Notes under the pieces: model-generated
Seen by the model: the letters and a program-made list of their open reading frames with translations, nothing else
Told to the model about the DNA's origin: nothing
The model's database searches: none
In this document: in pieces, positions 37,720-45,104 of the stretch
Position numbering within the stretch: position 1 is the first letter of the stretch
Layout of the letters: each line of letters opens with the position of its first letter
NCBI GenBank assembly: GCA_025456345.1
Contig: JALOKU010000025.1
Location: forward strand, 1 to 56,651
Origin: Vicinamibacterales bacterium
GTDB lineage: Bacteria > Acidobacteriota > Vicinamibacteria > Vicinamibacterales > JAKQTR01
Reading direction: 5' to 3'
DNA length: 56,651 bases
Position numbers and translations under genes: made by a program

Positions 37720-37799
37720 AGCGGTTCGGCGGGGTCCGTGGCGAAAGGGTAGGCGTGTGAGGCAACGTGGGGAACCCCCACGAGATGAAGGAGATAACG

Positions 37800-38384
37800 A
37801 TGCGGAAGATGATCGCGTTGGCAGTCGTGACCGGGTTCCTGTTCGCGGGACCGGCGCAGGCGCAGGACAAGGAAAAGAAGGAGAAGGTGAAGCCGTATCG
37901 CTTCACCGCGTTCGCGGTCAACATGAACAGCGGGCCGAGGGCGGGCACGATAGACATCACGCTCGAGCGCCTGACGACCGCCGAGGAGCGCGACAACCTG
38001 ATTGCGGCCTTCGTCGAAGGCGGCCAGGACAAGCTGTTGTCGGCCCTGCAGAAGGTCAAGCCGCGCGTGGGGTACATCCGGTCGGCCAATTCGATCGGCT
38101 ACGATCTGCAGTACGCCTGGCGGATCGTCAATTCGGACGGCACGAGCCGGATCATCATCGGCACAGACCGGCCGGTCAGCTTCTTCGAGGCCAGCCGGAA
38201 CACGAGGACGATGGACTACCCGTTCACGATCATCGAGATGCGTCTGGACGCCAAGGGTGAAGGCGAAGGCCGCATGGCGTCCGGCACGAAGATCTCGAAG
38301 AGCAAGGACGGCAAGACCATCGAGCTCGAGAACTACGGCATTTCGCCGGTGGCGCTGAACCAGATCAAGCTGCAGAAGCGCTAG
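37800..38384 (+). CDS. Small secreted protein of unknown function
   Basis: A 194-aa protein with a signal peptide (cleavage near AGPAQAQD). The mature chain starts with a charged Lys/Glu run and continues PYRFTAFAVNMNSGPRAGTIDITLERLTTAEERDNL, then IGYDLQYAWRI and TIIEMRLDAKGEGEGRMASGTKI. This pattern occurs in several acidobacterial secreted proteins; no function is known to me. AAGGAG (37788-37793) with six bases before the ATG fixes the start; in-frame ATGs upstream lack a site. Has its own -10-like box. Confidence 0.6.
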   Translation: MRKMIALAVVTGFLFAGPAQAQDKEKKEKVKPYRFTAFAVNMNSGPRAGTIDITLERLTTAEERDNLIAAFVEGGQDKLLSALQKVKPRVGYIRSANSIGYDLQYAWRIVNSDGTSRIIIGTDRPVSFFEASRNTRTMDYPFTIIEMRLDAKGEGEGRMASGTKISKSKDGKTIELENYGISPVALNQIKLQKR

Positions 38385-38425
38385 GCGTGGCACGGTTCGG
38401 TGCGGTGAACCGCATCGGGCAGATT

Positions 38426-38461
38426 GGGGCTGGCTCCGCCCGTGCGGCTGGAGCCAGCCCC
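38426..38461. terminator. Strong 12-bp hairpin, likely transcript end
   Basis: GGGGCTGGCTCC (38426-38437) pairs perfectly with GGAGCCAGCCCC (38450-38461) around a 12-base loop, 41 bases after the preceding stop codon. No T-run follows, so it may be a processing or factor-assisted end rather than a classical terminator. Confidence 0.5.
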
Positions 38462-38502
38462 GCTGTACGAATGGCAACGCCGCTGCGCAGGGCCTGACAC
38501 CC

Positions 38503-39165
38503 GTGGACCAACGACCTGCTCTCCTGCATGCGCGGTTCGGTTTCGTGCTGCTCCTGCAGTTCGGGCTCTTGCTCTGGCTGGTCGCGTTCGACCACGCCTG
38601 GGACACGCGCATGCTGCTGGAGTTCACCGGCGTCTTCATCCCGCTCTTTGCGATTGCCGTCGCCACGCAGCGGAAACGCGATCGGCGGGTCGCGGTCGTG
38701 CTCGCGGTGAGTGCGATGGTGTTCAGCGGGGGGGCGCTGTCAGGCGTCCGCCCGGCTGGCGGCGACGTCGGCCCGGTGCTGGCGGTCGTGTTCTCGGCGT
38801 ATGCCACCTGGACGATGCTGATCGGGATCGTTCGCAGCCAGCGCGTGACCGGCAACGTGCTCGCCGGTGCGCTTGCGGCCTACATCATGGCGGGCCTGGC
38901 GTTCGCGGTCGTGTACGGCGTGATTGCGAGCCGCCGGCCGGACGCCTTCGCGACCGCCGCGGCCACGCCGGCGTCGTTCCCGGACCTCGTCTACTTCAGC
39001 TTCGTCACGTTGCTGACCATCGGGTTCGGGGATGTGACGCCTGCGGCGCCCGGAGCACGGGCGGTGGCCCTCGTCGAAGGCCTGTTCGGCGTCGTCTTCA
39101 CGACGGTCGTCATGGCCTCGCTCGTGGCCGGCTACATCCGGCACCGCGAGAGCAACGCGCCGTAA
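38503..39165 (+). CDS. Potassium-channel-family protein (two-TM pore)
   Basis: A 220-aa membrane protein. It starts with GTG (MDQRPALLHARFG). Several hydrophobic helices (~10-28, 36-52, 63-78, 92-107, 118-140, 180-205) surround a pore loop containing the selectivity-filter motif TIGFGDVTP (~171-179), the GFGD variant of TVGYGD. This is the Ion_trans_2 (KcsA-like) pore type with extra N-terminal helices. Likely to pass K+, but the regulatory input is unclear. Its stop is directly adjacent to the SulP stop on the opposite strand. Confidence 0.85.
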   Translation: MDQRPALLHARFGFVLLLQFGLLLWLVAFDHAWDTRMLLEFTGVFIPLFAIAVATQRKRDRRVAVVLAVSAMVFSGGALSGVRPAGGDVGPVLAVVFSAYATWTMLIGIVRSQRVTGNVLAGALAAYIMAGLAFAVVYGVIASRRPDAFATAAATPASFPDLVYFSFVTLLTIGFGDVTPAAPGARAVALVEGLFGVVFTTVVMASLVAGYIRHRESNAP

Positions 39166-40854
39166 TCAGGGCCGCTGCTGTCGCGCGAGGTAGGCCTCGA
39201 CCGCCCGGTTCACGTTGAAGAACATGCGGTCCCGGCCCAGCCGGGGGCCGAGCGATGAGCGCTGCACCATGTCCAGCGCCGCGGGATTGAGCCTCGCCAT
39301 CCAGAGTTCGGTCCCGACGGCCCGCAGGCGCTCTTCGGCTTCGACGAGCATCTTGAGCGCGGTGTACTCGATGTCCGGCACGGCGCCGCAATCCAGCAGT
39401 ACGACGCGCGGCTGAGCCTCCCGGAGGATTGGCGCCATCTTGTCCGCGATGCGCTGGGCGTTCGCGAAGTAGATCCGCCCCTCCGTGCGGAGAATGAGCA
39501 GCCCCGGAAACGTCTCGTCCTCGGGGTGCTCGCCGGTCCGCGCCCGGTACACGTCGGTGCCCGGCTTGCGCCCCACCGCGTAGACGGGCGGGTCGTTCGC
39601 CTGTGAGATCAGGAAGCCCAGCGACAGAATCACGGCCGCGAGGATGCCCGGGAGCGTGCCGAGCACGATGACGCCGACCAGGGCGGCGACAGCCCAGATG
39701 AACTCGGCCCGGCGCACCCGGCGGATCGCGTTCAGTTCCGGCACACTGACAAGGCCCACCGACGTGGCAATGACGACGGCCGCGAGCGTCGCGAGCGGCA
39801 TCAAGCTGATGAGCGGCGCCAGGAACAGCAGCACCGCCACGGTGCTTGCGGCCGTGACAATCCCCGACATCTGGCTGCAGGCGCCTGCCAGCGTGTTGAC
39901 CGCCGTTTGAGACGTTCCGCCTCCACCCGGCATGCCGCCGAACAGGCCGCCGCCGGCGTTGGCGAGTCCCGTGGCGAACAGCTCCTGGTTGGAGCCGGGC
40001 CGGTGCTCGCCGGTCCCGGCGAACGCGCGGCCGGCCGCGATCGACTCGGTGAAACTCATCAGCGCGATGCCCAGAGCCCCGGGCCACATGCGCGCGAACA
40101 GCGACTCGTCGGGAAGCACAAAGGAGGGCAGGCCCGGCGGAATCGTGCCGACCAGGGCCACCCCCGCCGCGCCGAGCCCCATGAGGCCCGATGCGGCGAT
40201 GGCCGCGCCAACGGCCACCAGCGGTGCCGGCACTTTCGGGAACAGCCTGGGCAGGAACACCATGATCGCCATCGTCGCCGCCGCGACGGCCAGGGTGATG
40301 AGCGACGTCTCAGGGCTGTGCCGCACGATCGCCAGCAGGTTCTCGAAGAAGCCGCCCTTGTGGAAATGGAGATCGAGCAGCTTCGGCACCTGGTCGACGA
40401 CGATCACCACGCCGATGCCGGCCTTGAAACCGGTGAGCACGGGGTCCGAGATGAAGTTGGCCAGGAATCCGAGCCGCAGGGCCGAGGCGAGCACGAGCAG
40501 GAGGCCCACCATCACGGCAAGCGTGGATGCCACGGCCATCGCCTGGGCCGGGTTGCCGCCCGGCGCCACGGCGGCGATCTCCGCAGCCGTCAGGATGCCG
40601 ATGGTCGTTGTGGTACTCACGCTCAGCCTGCGCGAGGATCCCAGGAAGGCGTAGACCGCCGCCGGCACGAGCGCCGTGTAGAGGCCTGCCTGCACGGGAA
40701 GGCCCGCCAGCGCCGCGTACGCCATCGCCTTCGGCAGGGTCACGGCCGCCGTCGTGAGGCCGGCGACGACATCTCGCGGCAGCCAACGGCGGTCGTACTC
40801 CGGCAGCCACTCGAGCGCCGGGATCAACCTGACGAAGAAGCCTCGGACCGCCAT
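39166..40854 (-). CDS. SulP-family anion permease with STAS domain
   Basis: A 562-aa protein from the ATG at 40854, chosen because GAGAGG lies 9 bases before it. The transport domain shows AMAYAALAGLPVQAGLYTAL, GFKAGIGVVIVVDQVPKLL and the characteristic ESIAAGRAFAG, with ~12-14 membrane helices. The C-terminal STAS domain runs from about residue 440 (RTEGRIYFANAQRIADKM, VVLLDCGAVPDIEYTALKML). Such proteins carry sulfate, bicarbonate or dicarboxylates. Divergent from the second AspT-like gene with ~119 bases between the starts. Sulfate or HCO3- specificity cannot be judged from sequence. Confidence 0.9.
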   Translation of the reverse strand: MAVRGFFVRLIPALEWLPEYDRRWLPRDVVAGLTTAAVTLPKAMAYAALAGLPVQAGLYTALVPAAVYAFLGSSRRLSVSTTTTIGILTAAEIAAVAPGGNPAQAMAVASTLAVMVGLLLVLASALRLGFLANFISDPVLTGFKAGIGVVIVVDQVPKLLDLHFHKGGFFENLLAIVRHSPETSLITLAVAAATMAIMVFLPRLFPKVPAPLVAVGAAIAASGLMGLGAAGVALVGTIPPGLPSFVLPDESLFARMWPGALGIALMSFTESIAAGRAFAGTGEHRPGSNQELFATGLANAGGGLFGGMPGGGGTSQTAVNTLAGACSQMSGIVTAASTVAVLLFLAPLISLMPLATLAAVVIATSVGLVSVPELNAIRRVRRAEFIWAVAALVGVIVLGTLPGILAAVILSLGFLISQANDPPVYAVGRKPGTDVYRARTGEHPEDETFPGLLILRTEGRIYFANAQRIADKMAPILREAQPRVVLLDCGAVPDIEYTALKMLVEAEERLRAVGTELWMARLNPAALDMVQRSSLGPRLGRDRMFFNVNRAVEAYLARQQRP

Positions 40855-40944
40855 GGCCGCCATCCTCTCTCGCTCGAAACGTGTGTGTGTCGATGCTATC
40901 ACCGGCGCATCGGGTTTCGCCGCCGCGCTCCCGCCGAAACGCCA

Positions 40945-40950
40945 TAGAAT
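40945..40950 (+). promoter_or_regulatory. Candidate -10 box (TAGAAT) before the second AspT-like gene
   Basis: GCCATAGAATG lies 23 bases before the ATG, predicting a leader of ~16 bases that still carries the AGGAG site. Same pattern as other TAnAAT boxes here; no -35 seen. Confidence 0.4.
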
Positions 40951-40973
40951 GTGTCCCGCGAGGAGTGCCACAA

Positions 40974-42557
40974 ATGCTGGAGTGGATCCGGATGGTCCTG
41001 GAGCAGTCGCCGCTGCTCGCCCTCTTCGCCGTCATCGGCCTCGGCTACGCGCTGGGGCAGATCTCCATCGCCGGGTTCTCGCTTGGCGTCGGGGCCGTGC
41101 TCTTCGCCGGCCTCGCCGTTGGCGCCATCGCGCCGAAGGCCACGCCGCCGGGGCTGGTCAGCTCGATTGGCCTCGCGATGTTCCTGTACGGCGTCGGTAT
41201 CCAGTACGGCAGGCAGTTCTTCGCGGGCCTGCGCGGGCCGGGCCTGAAGTGGAACCTGCTCGGCGTCGTCGGCGTGTTCGCGGCGCTTGCGATCGCGCTG
41301 GCGCTGGGCCGCGTCTTCGGCGTCTCCCCGGCGCACTCGATTGGGCTCTTCGCGGGGTCGATGACCAGCACACCCGCGCTGCAGGCCGCGATTGACGCGT
41401 CCGGCAGCCGCGATCCCGCCATCGGCTATTCCATCGCCTATCCCCTCGGCGTCGCTGGCCCGATCCTGTGCCTCTACGCGTTCTCCCGCTTGCACAAGCC
41501 CCGGATCGCGCAGGGTCCCGCACCGCCCCGGCCCCTCGAGATCACACTCGACGGGGCCGGCGCCACGTCTGTCGCCGAAGTGACCGCCCGGTTGCCGCCG
41601 GGAGTGAATCTGGTCGCGATTCGGAAAGGCCACGCAAACAGCCTCCCCGATCCGCATGTACGCCTTGCGGATGGCGATGGCGTCCTGCTGTTCGGCACGC
41701 CGGAGGCCCTCGAGCAGGCCCGGCTGGCGCTTGGACGCCACGATCCCGGCCGCCTCGCCGACGACCGCGGCGAGTTGGACGTCGCAAGGGTGTTCGTATC
41801 GAAGGCCGGCGTGGTCGGCACATCGATCGAACGGGTCCGCTTCCCCGACGGGATCGTGGCGACGATCGCCGAGGTCCGCCGCGGCGACGCGATGCTCCTG
41901 CCGGTGCCGGACCACGTACTCGAATACGGGGATCGCGTCGGCGTCATCGCGCCCCGCGACGCGATGCCCGCCGTGCGGGCGTACTTCGGCGATTCACTGA
42001 AGTCGACGGCGGAGTTCTCGTACGTGTCGGTCGGCCTGGGCATGTCACTCGGCGTCCTGCTCGGTCTTGTCAAGGTCCCCATCCCGGGCGTGGGGGCGTT
42101 CTCGCTCGGTCTCGCGGGCGGCCCGCTCATCGTCTCGCTCATCCTGGGATCGCTTGGCAGGAGCGGCTCCCTGTCCTGGCACCTGCCCCTGGCGGCGAAC
42201 CTCACGCTGCGCAGTTTCGGGCTGACGCTGTTTCTCGCCGCGGTCGGCATCGGGGCCGGCGCGCCTTTCGTTGAGACGCTTTCGACAACGGGCGTCTCGC
42301 TTCTCCTGATGGCTGCGGCGATCGTGCTTGGGGCTTTCCTGACCGTCATGCTTCTTGGCCAGTACGTCTTCAGGATGTCGACCGACGATCTGTTCGGCGT
42401 CACGTCGGGCACGGGCGGAAACCCGGCCATCCTCGCGTATGCGAACCAGTCGGTGCGAAGCGACCGCGTCGACGTGGCGTTCGCCACGATCTACCCTTCG
42501 ACGACCATCCTGAAAATCATCTGCGCCCAGGTAGCCATCGGCCTGCTTGGGGGGTGA
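40974..42557 (+). CDS. AspT-family exchanger, second copy
   Basis: A 527-aa protein of the AspT/YidE/YbjL family: two membrane halves (1-180, ~355-527) around two TrkA-C-like domains (VRLADGDGVLLFGTPEAL; VLEYGDRVGVIAPRD). Family blocks FLYGVGIQYGRQFF and FGLTLFLAAVGIGAGAPF appear in both halves, and SMTSTPALQAA, GGNPAILAYAN are kept. It diverges from the 20547-22229 protein in sequence, so it is a distinct member, perhaps with a different substrate. AGGAG eight bases upstream supports this ATG rather than an upstream frame. Confidence 0.85.
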   Translation: MLEWIRMVLEQSPLLALFAVIGLGYALGQISIAGFSLGVGAVLFAGLAVGAIAPKATPPGLVSSIGLAMFLYGVGIQYGRQFFAGLRGPGLKWNLLGVVGVFAALAIALALGRVFGVSPAHSIGLFAGSMTSTPALQAAIDASGSRDPAIGYSIAYPLGVAGPILCLYAFSRLHKPRIAQGPAPPRPLEITLDGAGATSVAEVTARLPPGVNLVAIRKGHANSLPDPHVRLADGDGVLLFGTPEALEQARLALGRHDPGRLADDRGELDVARVFVSKAGVVGTSIERVRFPDGIVATIAEVRRGDAMLLPVPDHVLEYGDRVGVIAPRDAMPAVRAYFGDSLKSTAEFSYVSVGLGMSLGVLLGLVKVPIPGVGAFSLGLAGGPLIVSLILGSLGRSGSLSWHLPLAANLTLRSFGLTLFLAAVGIGAGAPFVETLSTTGVSLLLMAAAIVLGAFLTVMLLGQYVFRMSTDDLFGVTSGTGGNPAILAYANQSVRSDRVDVAFATIYPSTTILKIICAQVAIGLLGG

Positions 42558-42652
42558 TCGTCGCTGCCGAGTATCCACGGCAGTCAAGCGACCGCGGTGG
42601 ATCATCGGGCGCGCCAGCGATAGTGGCTCCGCGCAGCCGAGCTCCGAGACGT

Positions 42653-43462
42653 CTACACGAAGTGGGGAAGCGCGCCGCGGATGCTGCCAGGGTGATAGAC
42701 CAGGTGGTCGGCACGAAGGGCTTCTCGGAGCGCGCCGGGATCGCCCCGGAACAAACGGCCGGTACGGTCCAGCACGACGCGGCCAGCCTGCTCGGCCGGC
42801 AGCAGCGCCAGGACGAGTCTGGCCGTCTCGACCTGCGCCCGCCAGGTGCGCGACAGTTCCCGCGCGTCCGGCGGTTCGCCGTCGAAGTCCAGCCCGCGGA
42901 GTTCCGCCTCGGAGTGACGATTGGCGCGTCCGGCCTCCTCGATGATGCCCGACGGGCTGAAGCCCGGGTCCTTGGCGCACGCGGCCCAGGCGAGGTATCC
43001 CAACGGCTGCACGTGGCGGTCACAGCTGAGCGTATCGACGAAATCGCGCGGCTCGACGCGCCCCACCAGTGCCAGCACCTTGGAGGTGGCGAGATCGAAA
43101 GGATGCAGAGTCAGTCCCAATTCCGGGTGCTGCACCAGGGGGAAGAACCGGTACGCACTGTCTCGCGCCCACTGCATGAGCACGGACCCGCTGTCCCTCC
43201 GGATGTCCGCCTCAACGAACCCCGGGCGTTCACGGAACACGACGACTTCGTACCCGGCGCGCTCGAGCAGGGCCTGATCGTCCCGCCACGCTGCCGCCAG
43301 CGCCTCTTCGGTATCGTGGAACACGTCGAGATCCCGCGACAGCCTGGGCGCGCCGATCAGTTCGTTCAGCGTCGCCCCGCCGGCGAGGTAGCTCTCGCCG
43401 TTCCGGACCCGGTGCTCTGCGAGGAGTCGGCAGACGTTGCGCTGGAAGAGGCTAAGGCCCAT
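42653..43462 (-). CDS. AbiEii-like nucleotidyltransferase
   Basis: A 269-aa protein from the ATG at 43462 (MGLSLFQRNVCRLLAEHR). The nucleotidyltransferase core is clear: GG at 28-29 (YLAGGATLNEL), and the metal-binding Asp pair D44 and D46 in SRDLDVF. The rest (e.g. PFDLATSKVLALVGRVEPRDFVD) fits the AbiEii/AbiGii toxin family, GTP-dependent nucleotidyl toxins. Its start lies inside the small upstream gene on the same strand (overlap 97 bases), as in tightly coupled toxin-antitoxin pairs. The partner is not a recognised AbiEi. Confidence 0.75.
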   Translation of the reverse strand: MGLSLFQRNVCRLLAEHRVRNGESYLAGGATLNELIGAPRLSRDLDVFHDTEEALAAAWRDDQALLERAGYEVVVFRERPGFVEADIRRDSGSVLMQWARDSAYRFFPLVQHPELGLTLHPFDLATSKVLALVGRVEPRDFVDTLSCDRHVQPLGYLAWAACAKDPGFSPSGIIEEAGRANRHSEAELRGLDFDGEPPDARELSRTWRAQVETARLVLALLPAEQAGRVVLDRTGRLFRGDPGALREALRADHLVYHPGSIRGALPHFV

Positions 43463-43650
43463 CGCTTGAGTTCTCCCGCCCGCTTGAACGCCTCCACATC
43501 CCCATGGCGCTGGATGCTGTCCAGGACGCGCAGCATTTCTGCAGTCGTCTCGGGATAGTACTCCGGCCTGAGGAACCACAAGCAGCGCCCGCGGTACTCG
43601 TCCACGAGGCGCCGGAGGGCCTCGTCGCCAGGAGGAATCGCGGGAAACAT
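43366..43650 (-). CDS. Small partner protein of the nucleotidyltransferase
   Basis: A 94-aa protein from the ATG at 43650 (MFPAIPPGDEALRRLVDEYRG). The N-terminal ~65 residues are helical, including LRPEYYPETTAEMLRVLDSIQRHGD and AFKRAGELKRW. The last ~32 residues (SSSATSADSSQST…) are low-complexity Ser/Thr/Ala, because this stretch is read in another frame of the following gene. It is probably the cognate partner (antitoxin-like) of the AbiEii-like protein. A GAGGG element lies next to the ATG. No known family was recognised; it is not the usual winged-helix AbiEi antitoxin. Confidence 0.6.
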   Translation of the reverse strand: MFPAIPPGDEALRRLVDEYRGRCLWFLRPEYYPETTAEMLRVLDSIQRHGDVEAFKRAGELKRWALASSSATSADSSQSTGSGTARATSPAGRR

Positions 43651-43757
43651 GCCCTCATCATACGCGCCCTCGAGGTACGGCGGATAGACAACCGGCCCGC
43701 CTGATGTGACCCGGGGCGGCGCTGGATCGCGGTGCCGGGCTGGAGTAGTGTGGTGCG

Positions 43758-44231
43758 ATGAGCAAGTCACGCAAGCCCCGGCGGCAGGCCGCTCCCGCAC
43801 CGCGCCGCACCCGGCGGCAGCTTCCGATGCTCGCGGGCATCGCCGCCGTTGTCGGCCTCGTGGCCCTTGGCGCCTGGTGGTGGAACCATTCCCAGGCCGG
43901 CGGCACGCTCGCGGCGTTTCAGAAACTCGAGGGCCGCTGGCAGCGTGACGACGGCGGCTACATCATCGATGTCAGCCGCGTCGACGCCGGCGGGACACTG
44001 ACGGCCTCCTACCTCAACCCCAGGCCGATCAACGTGGCGAAGGCCCAGGCGTCGATGCTCGGGCAGTCGCTCAGGGTGTTCATCGAGCTTCGTGACGTGA
44101 ACTACCCCGGCTCGACCTACCAGCTGACCTACGACCCCGCGGACGATCGCCTCAAGGGCAGCTACTTCCAGGCCGCCCTTCAGGAAACCTATGACGTCGT
44201 CTTCGTGAGGCTGAAACCCGCAACGGAATAG
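43758..44231 (+). CDS. Membrane-anchored protein of unknown function
   Basis: A 157-aa protein with a basic N-terminus (SKSRKPRRQAAPAPRRTRRQ), one transmembrane segment (~24-42, LAGIAAVVGLVALGAWWW), and a C-terminal domain with LEGRWQRDDGGYIIDVSRVDAGG, SYLNPRPINVAKAQ and DVNYPGSTYQLTYDPADDRLKGSYFQAA. The latter block resembles a conserved family of unknown function. The domain is most likely periplasmic. Diverges from the nucleotidyltransferase pair and precedes the small MscS gene. Confidence 0.65.
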   Translation: MSKSRKPRRQAAPAPRRTRRQLPMLAGIAAVVGLVALGAWWWNHSQAGGTLAAFQKLEGRWQRDDGGYIIDVSRVDAGGTLTASYLNPRPINVAKAQASMLGQSLRVFIELRDVNYPGSTYQLTYDPADDRLKGSYFQAALQETYDVVFVRLKPATE

Positions 44232-44248
44232 CCTCGACGGCCGTGGGG

Positions 44249-44254
44249 TAAAAT
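44249..44254 (+). promoter_or_regulatory. Candidate -10 box (TAAAAT) for the small MscS gene
   Basis: GGGGTAAAATAGG lies 34 bases upstream of the ATG at 44289, in a spacer that is otherwise GC-rich. No -35 box was recognised. Confidence 0.4.
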
Positions 44255-44288
44255 AGGCGATTCACTCTCCAGAAAAGGACCAGGCACC

Positions 44289-45104
44289 ATGACCGAAGAC
44301 GTCGCTTCCCAACTCTCGACGCTCGTCAACACCTACCTCGTGCCGTTCGGCTGGAAGCTGCTCGGCGCCATCGCCGTGTGGGTGATCGGGGGATGGATCG
44401 TGCGCCTCGTGCGCGCCGCCCTCGGCCGGTTCCTCGTGGCGCGGCACGTGGACGCGACGCTCATCCGCTACCTCGACGCCGGCGCTAACGTCCTGATGCG
44501 CCTGCTGGTCCTCATCGGCGTGCTCAGCGTGCTCGGCATCGAGACCACATCGTTCGCCGCCCTGATTGCCGCCCTCGGCATCGCGATTGGCGCGGCCTGG
44601 GCCGGGCTGCTCTCCAATTTCGCCGCCGGCATCTTCCTGATGGTGTTGCGGCCGTTCAAGGTGGGCGACTTCATCCAGGGCGGCGGCGTCGTCGGCACCG
44701 TCAGGGAGATCAACCTCTTCGTGACGGCGGTTGACACGCCGGACAACGTACGGACGGTCGTCGGCAACGCGAAGCTCTTCTCGGACAACATCCAGAACTT
44801 CTCGACGAACCCGTTCCGCCGCGTCGAGCTGACGGCGCAGGTCGCGCACAGCGTGAAGCCCGCCGATGCCATCCAACGGCTCAGCGCGCGCGTTGCGACG
44901 ATCCCCAACGTGCTGGCCAACCCGGCGCCCAGCGTGGAAATCCTGACGTTCAACCCGATGGGCACCGTGATTGCCGTGCGGCCCTTCTGCCACACGGACC
45001 ATTACTGGCAGGTCTACTTCGACACGAACAAGGCGATCGCCGACGTCGGCGCCGAGGCCAACTACCCGGCACCCGAGACGCGGCACCTTGTGAGGAATTC
45101 CTAG
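44289..45104 (+). CDS. mscS: Small-conductance mechanosensitive channel (MscS)
   Basis: A 271-aa protein close in length to E. coli MscS (286 aa). Three N-terminal helices are followed by the pore-lining TM3 sequence AALGIAIGAAWAGLLSNFAAGIFLMV, the hinge RPFKVGDFIQ, and a beta domain (GGVVGTVREINLFVT… DNIQNFSTNPFRRVEL). It should open on hypo-osmotic stress and release solutes. Its stop overlaps the phosphoesterase stop on the other strand by four bases. With a second, larger MscS gene at 51258 this window is well provided with osmotic valves. Confidence 0.92.
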   Translation: MTEDVASQLSTLVNTYLVPFGWKLLGAIAVWVIGGWIVRLVRAALGRFLVARHVDATLIRYLDAGANVLMRLLVLIGVLSVLGIETTSFAALIAALGIAIGAAWAGLLSNFAAGIFLMVLRPFKVGDFIQGGGVVGTVREINLFVTAVDTPDNVRTVVGNAKLFSDNIQNFSTNPFRRVELTAQVAHSVKPADAIQRLSARVATIPNVLANPAPSVEILTFNPMGTVIAVRPFCHTDHYWQVYFDTNKAIADVGAEANYPAPETRHLVRNS

